A stretch of DNA of 25,000 bases from Neocallimastix lanati (nom. inval.). Taxonomy: Eukaryota; Neocallimastigomycota; Neocallimastigomycetes; Neocallimastigales; Neocallimastigaceae. The translations under genes and the position numbers were made by a program. The stretch spans positions 122,501-147,500 of the forward strand of contig JACVTC010000134.1 of the NCBI GenBank assembly GCA_016946835.1, read 5' to 3'. The notes beneath the pieces are model-generated. The model made no database searches, was not told the DNA's origin, and saw only the letters and a program-made list of their open reading frames with translations. Of this stretch, positions 1 through 11,566 are shown one piece after another; the stretch's first letter is position 1, and each line of letters begins with the position of its first letter.

Positions 1-1596
1 AATTCATTTGTTGAGGATGTCATTGATTTAACAATAAATGAACAACGGAATAAAAAAATAAAAATAAGTCAAAATGAGCATATTGATATATCAACTTCAG
101 ATACTGTATTAAGCAATAATGAAATGGAGCATCAAAACGAATTAGAGCATTATCATTTGAGTAAACATAAAGATGAAAGAAAAACTAAGAATAAAGTAGA
201 ATCAAAGAAAAGATTACATCCTAATAGTGAATCATCCTCAATTTTTGAATTATTTATTAATAAAAAAGAAACGAAAATAGGTACAGCAAGAATTAAAGCT
301 GCATTACTTGAATCGAAACCTTTAATAATCAATTCATCAGATTCTGAATCAGATTCTGGTTCAGATGTTGTTGAAGTTATTTTGAATAATGAAAAAGAGA
401 AATCCAAGAAATTACAAGAACACAAAATACCATCATCACAACTATTTGAAATTCCGTTGATATCATCAAATAAATATACTCAAATAACATATTCATTAGA
501 AGAAACTCCAAAAAGTAATTACGATAAACAAAACGAAAAATCTGAATCAGAATTGAAATCTGAATCATCATATTTATTATCAACAAATAAAGATTCATAT
601 TCCAAAAAAGAAAATCAATTAAAAAATACGAACAAACTATCAAATGCTTCAAACATATCAGATACTATAACTAAGTCTTCTAATATGTTAAATAATTCAA
701 ATAATAATAATCAAACTAATCAGCAATCTGAACTGTTAAAAACTTTTGCTGGTAACAATCTATCTAATACATTGAGTACTTCTAATATTAATAATATTCA
801 AAATTCATTAAATTATTCAGTTATTAATAAACAATCTAATATACCACAAACTATAATCAACTCTATATTTAATACTAATAAACAACCAAATACCATAGAT
901 AGATCAATTAATATATTAAATTCGGAAAATACCAATGAACCTTCAAACACTTTAAAATCATCAAATATTATAAAACAATTAGATACAATAAATACTTCAA
1001 CTATTAATAAGTCACCTAATTTTTCGAATAATAAATTATCAAAAGTATCAGATAATTCTAATAGTAATACACAAGCAAGTGCTTTTAAAGGTTTATCTTT
1101 TAATGAAACTTTAAATTCATTTGAAACATCTATAAATGAAGATATAATAAAATCAAAGAATAGTAATTTTAATCTAAATAATGTATCACCTATATCAAAT
1201 ATTAATAAATCATCATCATCGAATATAATGAATAAAGATTACATACCTAATAGTTCAAATATATATACAGATATAATTACATCTACTATGCCAGGTCTTT
1301 CAAATTTATCTAGTTTATCAAATTTATCAAGTATAACTGGTGATAAAATTTTTACAATTGACAAGAATAATAATAACAGTAATAATAATAATAACAATAA
1401 TAATAATAATGACAGTAATAATAATAATAATGAAAGTAATAATAATAATGACAGTAATAATAATAATAATAGTAACAATTCTAGATCTCTTTCTTTTAAT
1501 GGAAATAGAAATTTTAATTCTAATAAAAATTATGAAGAAAATAATAGTAACAACAATAATTGGAATAATAATAGAAATTATGATAACTTAACATGA
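1..1596 (+). CDS. 3' part of a Ser/Asn-rich protein with SUMO-interacting-motif-like segments (5' partial)
   Basis: The frame is open from base 1, so the N-terminus lies outside the window; the first in-window Met (124) is internal. It encodes 531 residues and stops at TGA 1594-1596. The first residues contain EDVIDLTI, a textbook SUMO-interacting motif shape. Near bases 322-366 a second hydrophobic patch (PLIIN) is followed by an acidic serine run (SSDSESDSGSD) and then VVEVIL. The rest is low-complexity Ser/Asn/Thr/Lys, with nearly pure Asn runs from about 1366 to 1475 encoded mostly by AAT. I see no folded domain in this part. The VIDLT-plus-disordered-tail pattern resembles the C-terminal tails of PIAS/SIZ SUMO ligases, but many unrelated SUMO-binding proteins have it, so function is left open. 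TGA is a rare stop in Dictyostelium and the frame stays open beyond it (see findings). Confidence 0.85.
   Translation, partial: NSFVEDVIDLTINEQRNKKIKISQNEHIDISTSDTVLSNNEMEHQNELEHYHLSKHKDERKTKNKVESKKRLHPNSESSSIFELFINKKETKIGTARIKAALLESKPLIINSSDSESDSGSDVVEVILNNEKEKSKKLQEHKIPSSQLFEIPLISSNKYTQITYSLEETPKSNYDKQNEKSESELKSESSYLLSTNKDSYSKKENQLKNTNKLSNASNISDTITKSSNMLNNSNNNNQTNQQSELLKTFAGNNLSNTLSTSNINNIQNSLNYSVINKQSNIPQTIINSIFNTNKQPNTIDRSINILNSENTNEPSNTLKSSNIIKQLDTINTSTINKSPNFSNNKLSKVSDNSNSNTQASAFKGLSFNETLNSFETSINEDIIKSKNSNFNLNNVSPISNINKSSSSNIMNKDYIPNSSNIYTDIITSTMPGLSNLSSLSNLSSITGDKIFTIDKNNNNSNNNNNNNNNNDSNNNNNESNNNNDSNNNNNSNNSRSLSFNGNRNFNSNKNYEENNSNNNNWNNNRNYDNLT
1366..1475 (+). repeat. AAT/AAC trinucleotide tract encoding poly-Asn
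   Basis: Nearly uninterrupted AAT/AAC codons in frame with the upstream gene, broken by a few GAC, AGT and GAA codons. This is the usual Dictyostelium coding microsatellite. Its reading in other frames gives spurious poly-Leu and poly-Ile ORFs. Confidence 0.9.
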
Positions 1597-1686
1597 TTTA
1601 ATAATAATGACAAAAGTGATGATAAAAATAATTATAATGATTTAAATAATACAAATACTAATAAAAGTAATTACCTCTCATATTAA

Positions 1687-2845
1687 TAGTATTAATAAAT
1701 TTATCTATTTTAATTTTGATAATATAACAACATACAATAGTAATAACAACTTCAATAAAAATCGAAAAAAAAAAAAATAAAATAAAATAATTATAAAAAT
1801 TATAATAATAATAATTTCTAATATAATATAATAATAGCTTTAATAAATTGGATAATGATTTAAAAAATAATAATGATAATAAAAGTGACCGAAAATAATA
1901 ATATAAAAATAATTGATATTTATTTTTCTCTTTTTTCTCTTTTTTATGAATTAAATTTTTTTTTTTTTTCTTTTTTTTTAAAAAAAAAAATAAAATAAAA
2001 TTTTTATGTCATATTATTTTTAATGGTTATTAATAATTTTATTATACAATTAATGCAATATAATATAAATAATTGTGTATATATTAATAATAATTAATTT
2101 AAGATTTAAAATATGTTTATTCAAACAAGCTCATTATTTAGAACAAATTTATATGGTAAATTGATTTATTAATTTTTTTTTTAACAAAAAAAAAAAAAAA
2201 AAAAAAAAAATTCTGTATTTATATTTTAATATATATTTTAGAACTTATTTTAATTTTATATACATATTCTTTTTCTATTATTAAATTTTGTTTCTGTCTA
2301 AATTTATTAGTTTAAATTTTTTATTTTCGTTTTATTTTTATTCTTGATTATTAAAAAAAACAAAAAAAAAAAAAAAGAAAAAAAAAAAAAAAAGGAAAAA
2401 TATATATATATATATATATAATGAATTAATAAATAAATAGTTAAATTAATAAATGAATAAATAATTTAATAAATAAATTATTAGATAGACAAAATAAATC
2501 CCTTTAGTATTAAATTATTAAGTTAAATTAAAATATTTCAATTATTAATTATACATAATTTTATTTTATTTTTATTTTTATTAATTTATTATATTTATAA
2601 ATTTCTAATTATTTTATTAAATTATTTGTAAAAATTATTTTATGTTAATTTTGTATTTCTATTGCATTTTTCTACAATTTAATTTTATATAATATTTATA
2701 TCTAAAATTGTTATAAATTATTTATTTCGTGTATTTTCATTTATCATAATAAAAAAAAAATATTTTTTTTTTTCATTATTTTTAACTTTATTCATTTAAT
2801 TATTTTCATTATATATTATTATTATTATTATTATTATTATTAAAT
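1687..2845. other. Convergent intergenic spacer
   Basis: Lies between the ends of two converging genes and should carry both 3' UTRs and polyadenylation signals. It contains A/T homopolymers (a T10 then A25 inverted pair around 2171-2210, A-rich 2349-2400), a TA dinucleotide run (2401-2420) and an (ATT)n tract (about 2815-2841) directly beside the HisRS stop. I see no coding or RNA gene. Confidence 0.7.
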
Positions 2846-4859
2846 TTAATTCATGTTAAGAAGGTTCTTGATATATTGAATATATTCAGATCTTGGAACA
2901 ATTTCACCATTACCACTGTCCTTGTTGCTTTGGTCCTTAATTTTAACAACTTGCTTTTCAATTTCTTCTTTACCAATAATAATGGCATATGGAATCTTTT
3001 CTCTATCACAAACTTGGAATTGTTTATCAAGTTTTGGATCAGCCTTATACATGAATTCAGCCTTAATTTCATTGTTCCATAATTCCTTACAAATCTTCAT
3101 TTTTTCAGTTAATAATCCCTTACCAACTGAACAAACGTAAACTTGAACTTCATTAGATTTAACTTCTTCTAATTTCATCTTACGTAAAAGAATAGAGAAG
3201 ATTCTTTCAACACCAACACTGAAACCAACACATGGAACAGCTCTGTTACCAGAGAACATACCAACCAAGTTATCGTAACGACCACCAGCAGAGACAGAAC
3301 CAACATTTCCTTCATCTTCACTCTTCTTCTTCTTACCAGATTCTGGTGGAGCATTAACAACGGCTTCATAAATAACACCAGTGTAATAATCTAAACCACG
3401 AGCTAAACTTAAGTCGAATGAAATTCTATCTAAAACATCAAAGGCTTCAAGATATTCAAATAATAATTTCATTTCCTTAATACCAATCATAGCAGTTTCA
3501 TTTGAACCTAATTTTTCTTCTAAAATATCACACATTTCACGACCACCCTTGAATACAACGAAAGTTCCAATTTTATCAGCAACTTCTGGGTCAAGACCCT
3601 TTAATTCAACCATTTCCTTGCGAACTTCTTCCCATGGAGCCTATAATAATTTTAATATTTTTAAATCAATAAAATATAATAATTTAGTTTATATTAGTAA
3701 TAATTACTAAATTTTTTATTTTCTTTTATTTTATTTATTTTTCATTTTATTGTATCTATAATTTGACTTAATAATTGCAATAAACTAAAATTACCTTATC
3801 TAATTTATCAACAGCTGAAGAAATAGTTCTAATTTTATCCTTTGGTACACCACAATATTCAAACATACCATCAAGAATCTTTCTGTGATTAAGTTTAATA
3901 GTGAAATCACCGATTTCTAAAGCGGTTAAAGTTTCTTTCATGATTCTAAGGATTTCAGCATCTGGAACCATTGGATCATAAGTACCAGCAATATCAAAAT
4001 CCTAATTATTCATATTTTTATTTTATTTATATATAAATTTATATCTTTAATATTAGATTTTTTCTTGTATATATTAATATATATTATTCTGTTTTATATA
4101 AATTATTTATTACTATTTATACATACACATTGAACAAATTCTCTCATACGACCACGAGCAACTGAAGGTTGATCTCTTCTGTAGACCTTAGCAATGTTGT
4201 ATCTTTTAATGTTTTGATACTTACTACCATTCATAGCGACGAATCTAGCAAATGGAACAGTTAAATCATATCTTAAAGAACATAATTCACCACCTTGATC
4301 TTGTAAATCATAAATAAGTTTACTATCTTCACCATATTTACCCATTAAAATTTCTTTTAATTCAAAAACTGGAGTATCAATGGTAACGGCACCATGACGT
4401 TTAAAAATAGTTTTAATGGTATCAAAAATCTTGTCTCTGATAGCCATTTCCTTATCATTATAATCTTTGGTACCCTATAATCAATAAATTTATAAATTAT
4501 TTTAATATATAATATAAATACAAAATATTAATATTAATTAATTTAATTTGAATATATTTTTAAACATATTTATTTCAATGCTATATGTATATAATCCTGT
4601 TAAATATTTTTAATATTATATAAATGCATATAAATATATTTACCTTTGGTGTCTTTAAAGTGAAATTTTTCTTTGAACCGGTGTTGGCTTTTTGATTGTT
4701 ACCATTGTCAGAGGCGAAAGTTTTGTATTCAGCTTTTAATTCTAAAAGCTTTTTTACTTCAGCCTGAATTTGTTCCTTTGGAGCATTAATTTTCTTTAAG
4801 GCAGCAATAGCAGCTGTTTGAACATTAATTTGTTCTTTAACTTCTTCGGCAGTAGCCAT
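2846..4859 (-). CDS. hisS: Histidyl-tRNA synthetase, cytosolic, with N-terminal WHEP domain
   Basis: Charges tRNA-His with histidine using ATP; class II synthetase acting as a homodimer. Exons on the minus strand: 4859-4644, 4474-4127, 4001-3795, 3640-2846, all phase 0, giving 521 aa. Residues 1-50 form a WHEP-type helix hairpin ([12 protein letters not shown] ... LLELKAEYK). The catalytic core has motif 2 around residues 170-194 ([23 protein letters not shown], spanning the exon 2/3 join), the histidine-specific ARGLDYYTG at about 337-345 and AGGRYD at about 375-380, and motif 3 ([13 protein letters not shown]) near 396-408. The last 100 residues are the anticodon-binding domain. The start is the ATG before ATAEEV, with an A-rich leader. 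Codons are biased toward AAG, CCA and GGT, as in highly expressed Dictyostelium genes. There is no clear mitochondrial leader, though a single gene may serve both compartments. Confidence 0.96.
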
Positions 4860-7313
4860 TGTTTATTAATCTTCTATAGTTAATGATAAATATAAATATA
4901 GTTATTAGTATTTATAATAATTCTATTCTGTTTAATTAAACAGATTTCAAAATATATTAATCTATATAAATTTCATTTGAATATCAATATTTCATTTTAG
5001 TTATAAAACAAATTCATCTTTTATATGAAACTTTCGTTTTTATCTAATTTATATAAAAAAATAAAATCTAGATTTCTTTAAATTTTCAAAATTTAATAAA
5101 AATTCTATTTTAATATTATTCATATATTATTAAAAAAATAATGAATTTACTTATATATCTATTAATTAAAAGTGTACTATAAAGTATCAATTTCTAAATA
5201 TACTCTTTTTTTTTCTAAAAATTTATTATTTATCAAAATTACTCTTTTTTTTACCTAACAAAATTAATAATAATTTAAGTGCAGTACATAAAAAAAAAAA
5301 AAAAAAAAAAAAAATAGTAAAAAAAAATTACTATCATATAATTGGATTAAAAAAATATATTAAAATAAATTAATAATATATATCATAATTATTTTTGAAA
5401 AATTAATCGACCATTATTATTGGTTAATAGAACGAGTAATCACTGATATTTCAAGTTTAAAATAATTTAGTAAAAAATTAATTCCCTAGATGAATAACAT
5501 CTACAATATCAAAGAAAAAATTTTTTTAAATTTTTTTATTTATTTACATTGTTTTGATATATGTACATATTCAAATTATTTAAAATTAATCATTACTTAA
5601 AAAAGAAAAATTATATGTACCTCTTTTTAAAATATTTTATTTTTATTTTTATCTTTATTGTCATCGATTAATTTAATAGTTTGATAATAATAATTAATAA
5701 AAATAAAAGTTATTATAAATTATTTCAAAATGTTTAAATAATTATTTTATGTTTGATATATTTAAATCATTATTATTTTTATATTTATGTTGAATAAACT
5801 AGGTTTTATATATTATTTTATTAAGTATTTATTAATAAATATATGTAGTAATATTTAAACTTTAAATAATATTATTCAGAAAGTTAAGTGTTTAATATCT
5901 GTAGAACATTGATTAAATAAATTTAAATAAATATAATTTTTTTGAAGTATTTTTGAAGTATTTTTTTTTTGCTTAAATATTTTCAGAAAATAAAGTATAC
6001 ATAAAATTTAATTAGAAATATAAATATATAAATATATAAATTAAAAATGATTATATAACATCTATTTTTGTAGTTTAAATGACAAAACTTTTAAAGTGAT
6101 GTAAAAAATTTTTTTTGATACTATTATTTTTTTTTTAAAAGTAATTAATATTATATTCATTTATTATATATAGATAAATATTTATTTTATTTATTATTAC
6201 TATTATAATATTTTTTTTTTCTAAAATATTAATCAAATATATTTTGAATTTCAGACTTTATAAAATAAAATAAAATTAAATAAATAGTGAAGTAATATAA
6301 AAGAATAAAGTATTAATAAAAATAAAATAAAATAATTTGTAGGATATGAATTATAGATTGAATAAATTAAATAGTAGAATATGAATATAAAGTACAGATT
6401 GAATAAAATAAAATAAATCATATAAATATGAATTTAAAGTACAGATTAAATAAAATAAAAAAAAAAAAAAAATAGAAATATGTTAACATAATAATAAAAT
6501 AATAAAATATAATAAAATATTTATAATATTAATAATATATATACTAAATTTTATTTTTTCATTTTTTATTTTGTTTTATATTATTCCATTTTATTTTATT
6601 TTATTTTATTTATTTATTTATTTATTATTATTATTTTTTTTTTTAAATAATTTTGTAGATTAATAATTTAAACTAGACTTTAGATAATATCAAAAAAAAT
6701 TATTATTATAATTTTTATTAGTTATTATAAATATTATTTCAAATATTTAAATATTAATATATTCATTTATGCATATATTACTATTTGAATTCTTTTTTAG
6801 TTAAAATAAATTAATACAAAAAAGAATAAAATACGAAATAAATATATAATTAGTAAAAAAAAATAAATTGTATTAAATAAAATAAAATTATAATTTATTT
6901 TTATAATTATTTTATCATTAATTATTATTATTAATTATTGTACATTTAAATATTTATGTTATTTATTTTATTATTGGTTAATAATTGTTATTGTATATGA
7001 AACATATTTTTCTACTTTAAACTTTTTTTTTAAATTCTATAATACCATTTAGTTTTTAAAAATCCAAACCCAAAGTCAATCATAATTATTAAATCGGTAA
7101 TGTTTTCATAATTAATAAAGGAAATAAATTATAAATAATATAAATAATAAATAAGAAAAAGAAAGTAGTAATAATAATATTATTGTTAGTATAAATATAT
7201 AAAAATATAATATTTAAAAAAAAAAATTTTTTTCTTTAAAACTTAGTAAAGATATATATATATATATATTTATATAATTATTTATTTATTAGAAATTTCA
7301 ATATAATTAATTA
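4860..7313. other. Gene-poor spacer between hisS (5' side) and the ELMO gene (3' side)
   Basis: Both flanking genes are on the minus strand, so the right part is the ELMO 3' flank and the left part the hisS promoter and 5' UTR. It holds A/T homopolymers (for example an A run at about 5290-5313), a diverged direct repeat (6343-6462), TA and TTTA tracts, and one short coding-like stretch at about 5376-5466 (see findings). I found no tRNA B-box-like sequence and no recognisable gene. Confidence 0.65.
6343..6462 (+). repeat. Three diverged copies of a ~40-bp unit
   Basis: The core ATATGAAT..AAAGTACAGATT followed by (G/A)AATAAAATAAA appears at about 6379 and 6426. A more diverged, shorter copy (ATATGAATTATAGATTGAATAAA) lies at about 6343. 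The GTACAGATT core makes this more than simple A/T slippage. Confidence 0.6.
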
Positions 7314-8688
7314 TTACCCATTTACAGGACCATTACAATTTTTTATTGAATCTGAATCTACCATTTCTTTCACTTCATCTGATTGTTTAGCTTCATCCAA
7401 TGAAACCAAATCTGGGTTACTAGATTGTTTTAAGCTTTTAAGTGATGAACCACCTAAAAGTGGTGGTGGCATTGGTGGTAATGGTTTATCTATAATTTCT
7501 TGATAATTTAATGGTGTTGCTATATTAGACAATATCGAATCTGTATTTGGATAGCGATTTGAATCAAATACAGATTGGAAAATATTAACGGTAGTTGTAA
7601 TTGGTGTATAATATGATTTCTTTAGTTCATCTCTATTATACGATGAGCGATTAGTATTGATAGTTAAAGGTGAAAATTTATTTCTATTATTTTTTGGTTT
7701 ACTTTCAACATTTAATTCTATTTCATTTATTTCAGGTTCTTCGGTAGTATTTGAAATATTGAAAAGATTTTCTTGACTTTGTTCATGTTGATCTAAATTC
7801 TTTTCAAAATCAGACATATCAATTGCTTCACACCATCCTTCTTCATAGAAAAATTGATAATCAGTTGGTAATGATGGTATTTCTGGTGGTATAATAGGTA
7901 TATCAATACGTTCACTTCCTAATTCTAAAAGACATAATTTCAAATTAATATCTGTTAATTGTTGGATATACTTAGCAGTGCTTTTACTTGAAATATTTTT
8001 ATCTAGAAACATATTAAAACCATCAATCCACTCTGAATATTTTACTACACTATCACAAATAAAATCAATATGTGATAAATTTTCTGAATCACGATTACCA
8101 ACTAATGAGAAACATAAACTAGAATTAATATTTCTTTTATTATGTTGAATCATCAATGATGAACCTTCCATTATATCCATATTAGTACTTAAATCAACTA
8201 TAGTTTATTATAAATTATAAAATATAAAAAATTATGTATGAAAATATATGAAAGAATATTATATTGTTATAAAAGTTAATATATTGATTTATAAATACTA
8301 TAAATTTTAAATTGATTTATTAATACAATAATAAATATAAATTAATTTAATTTTACTTTTTTCAATTAATTCCTCTAGTGACGGTCTAGTATCTCTAATT
8401 TTTAAATATTCCGCATAATGTAAGCATTTTGTATTTGGAGATAATCTATAGTATCTAAACATTTCCCTTACTCTTCCTCTATCTTTAATTATTGGGAACC
8501 AATCTCCTTGAACCAAACAATTAATTCTTTGTTCTTTAACAAATTTATAGCAATCTTTATATAATCTTTCTCTAAGATGCCTATCAAAGAAATTATAATA
8601 AATTTTATTGTTATCAATAATTATTAATTATTATTTATATTAAATATTAATATAGAACATTAGTATTATTTATTAATATTTATTTTAC

Positions 8689-8772
<84 letters not shown>

Positions 8773-8780
8773 TATTATTA

Positions 8781-8830
<50 letters not shown>

Positions 8831-9532
8831 TATATTATTATTATTATTTATTATTTATTGTTTATTTTTATTTATTATTCACTATTATTATTAAATAAAG
8901 TAATATATACCTAATTGGAATTTTAGACATCAAATCATCTTCTAATTCTAATTCTTTTATATGACGTTCTTTTATAATTTGATATGGAGTATTTAACATA
9001 TCATTTTTAAATTGATTTAAGGCGTCTGCCCCACTTGATTCCGCTTTTGTTATTGCAAAACGAAATTGTGATCTGACTAAAAGAGATACACGTAAAACAT
9101 CTTCTGAATTTTGACTAATTTCACTTTCATGCCATAATTTTATAAAGCATTCAAGCGTTATTGCAAAGACTTTTTCAATTATAAATATAAATGGCTGAAA
9201 AGATGTAGTAGTAGTATCTATTTTATAAATTTTAATAAGATTTTTTAAAAAAATTTTATAATTTTATAATATATTTTATTAAAATATTTATCAAAAATAA
9301 ATTAAAAAATAAAATAAATTACAATAAAATAAAATAAAATAAATAGTAATATATATATATATATTTATATATATTTACATCCAGTATTAATATCCCAAAA
9401 ATCGCATAACAATTCAATTACTTCTGTTGAAGCTCTCATGAATGGAAATGATATACCATCAGTATGTTCTGATTCTTTTTTCAGTATCTTTATTAGCAAT
9501 ACATTAATAAATTAATTATAATTAATTTAAAA

Positions 9533-9567
<35 letters not shown>

Positions 9568-11467
9568 TTTTGTTTTTTATTACAATATTTTTTAAAAATA
9601 TAATTAATTTTTTTCTATTTATATTTATTAATTTACATTTCTATATGTTTCAGTTTCAGTATTTGCGTATTTATTAATAATTTCTAAACCATAAAAACCA
9701 ATTCTAAAAAGATCACGTTTTGGGTTTTCAGTCTTTGATTTAATTATATTTTTATATTTAATATAAATATTTATATATATAAATAAAATTTATTGAATTC
9801 TTTATATATATATATATATTATTTGAATACACAAAAAATTAAAATATTAATATATAATAAATATATATACACTAAATCCAAGTTTTCTCCATTTCATATC
9901 ACCCTCCTGTGTTAATCCTGAAAGAGTCCATAATTCTTCAAGCATTTTTTTATGAGTTTCATTTTCAGATGAATATTGTATATTTTTTTTAATATTACCC
10001 TCTTTAATTGTTAAACGTTGGAATTCAACAAGTTGCTTTGTTAATTCTTCAGCTGGACTACCAATCATCAAATTCATCACAATTTCTTTAATATTTAATG
10101 CATTTAATTCATTTACAAAATTTTCACGATGCTTATCAGTAACATGACCAAGTAACGCATTTATTAAATGAAGAGAATTAAATTGAAGAAGATAATCCGT
10201 AGCTGACAGACGTTGAACTAAAGTTGGTAAGAATTCCTTTGATTTAATAGCCTTATTAACAACATCAAAGCCATAACACTGTACAGCACCTTTTGATGAT
10301 TTATCAGCACATACTAATTTTACAATGATATTTGTTGCAGGTCTACAAATATTTACAAGATTTTGTTGAACAATAATAGATATAATCTTTATATTATTTT
10401 TATAATAATAATTATTAATAAAAAGAATTAAGAGCAGTTATAAATTTATTTATTACAATAATATAAAGAATTTTTTTCAAAAAAAAAAAAAAAAAAAAAA
10501 AAAGGATATATAAATAATATAAATATATTATATAAAATATCTATAAAATAGAAAAATACTAACCTGACCAACAAAATCTCTTGTAAAATTCTCCCAACCA
10601 TGGTCATGTTCCATAAGATTTTGCAATGAGTTAAGAGCATACGCTAATGTATTACCTGGAATACTTTGACTATTCATAATTGTTCTTTGAAGATATGATA
10701 AACCTCCTAATCTAATAAATTCATCAACAAATTCAACCTCCTTAAGTAATTTATTAAAGATAATTTTTATTAATTATTATTATTTTTCATTTTTATAAGT
10801 TCATACTTTAATTATTTACAATGATATTATAATTATTAATATTATTTTATTAAAAATATTTAAACATTTTTATCTAATTTTGATATTAATATTTTACTTT
10901 TATATATTTTTGAAGCATAAATATAGTTCTTTTTACTGTTCCCTCATCAAATGATTTCATATTTCCAACTGTATTAGCTGCTTCAATTGCCGGTGAAGCA
11001 ACCAACTTCAAATGGTCACCTTCTTTAACTTTTCTTCTGAAGTTCTATTATATTAGACATTATATTTTTGTTTAAGTAAATATAATACTTTTTTTTTTTT
11101 ATTTTATTTTATTTATATATTTATGTTTTTTATTATAATTTCTCGTATTATATCAGAAATGAATATTATATAATTAATAATACTTCATCTGTAATTAATT
11201 CTTCAGTTTCAAAATTTCTTAAAGATAGATCTTGAATTCTAAGTTCACTTTTGTTTAATTCTAAACAAATATTTTTGATAATTGTTTCTATTGATAATGA
11301 CTGATCGATAACATAGTCTATTTTTTGTTCCTTGAAAACAATAGTAACTTTATTAAATTAATATAGCAAACATATTATTATACAATATTATACATTTTTT
11401 TATATTGTAATATTTATAAATTATTGTTTTATAATGTTTATCTATAAGTATTTTAAATAATAATAAC

Positions 11468-11516
<49 letters not shown>

Positions 11517-11566
11517 TTACCATGAAATTTTACTTTTGAATTGTTTAAGTGAAGAATATCTGGCAT
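7314..11566 (-). CDS. elmoA: ELMO1-type engulfment and cell-motility scaffold (Dock/Rac pathway)
   Basis: Exons: 11566-11521, 11347-11184, 11044-10898, 10740-10564, 10386-9871, 9732-9637, 9487-9379, 9217-8911, 8580-8357, 8197-7314; 889 aa. It is collinear with animal ELMO1 from the first residues. A ubiquitin-like N-terminal domain ends in KEGDHLKLVASPA (about 77-89). Armadillo-like helices follow to about residue 330. The ELMO domain begins at KWRKLGFSTENPKRDLF (about 340). A PH domain starts near NCLVQGDWFPI (541), passes RYYRLSPNTKCLHY, and ends with SEWIDGFN (W652). Then comes the proline segment IPIIPPEIPSLP (about 694-705) before DYQFFYEE, where ELMO1 binds the Dock SH3 domain. About 175 further residues include a second proline cluster, PLPPMPPPLLGG (834-845). 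ELMO proteins act with Dock exchange factors to activate Rac in chemotaxis and phagocytosis. ELMO1-type assignment is firm; which Dictyostelium paralogue (elmoA versus elmoE) is a guess from length. Confidence 0.93.
8688..8830. repeat. (ATT)n microsatellite in ELMO intron 8
   Basis: About 140 bp of TTA/ATT triplets with a few ACT and TCA interruptions, inside the intron between the exons ending at 8911 and starting at 8580. On the sense strand it reads (TAA)n. Confidence 0.9.
9537..9566. repeat. Poly-T run in ELMO intron 6
   Basis: About 30 consecutive T on the plus strand (A on the sense strand) followed by GTTTTG, within the intron spanning 9636-9488. Confidence 0.85.
11459..11514. repeat. 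(AAT)n microsatellite beside the ELMO intron 1 donor
   Basis: About 18 AAT triplets on the plus strand. On the sense strand the 5' splice site of intron 1 (GTAATTTT at 11520) runs straight into the repeated ATT units. Confidence 0.85.

Noticed and set aside
1239-1591. Poly-Leu minus-strand and poly-Ile plus-strand open frames
   Set aside because: Other-frame readings of the AAT codon repeat inside the Asn-rich gene.
2851-3378. Several short open frames on both strands within hisS exon 4
   Set aside because: They overlap the well-supported HisRS catalytic and anticodon-binding exon and lack family similarity.
5400-5510. Possible box C/D snoRNA (GATG and CTGA-like boxes)
   Set aside because: The boxes are in the wrong order and spacing, and no terminal stem is visible on either strand.
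10446-10640. Minus-strand 64-aa frame starting inside ELMO exon 4
   Set aside because: Off-frame reading of exon 4 running into an intron poly-A/T tract.
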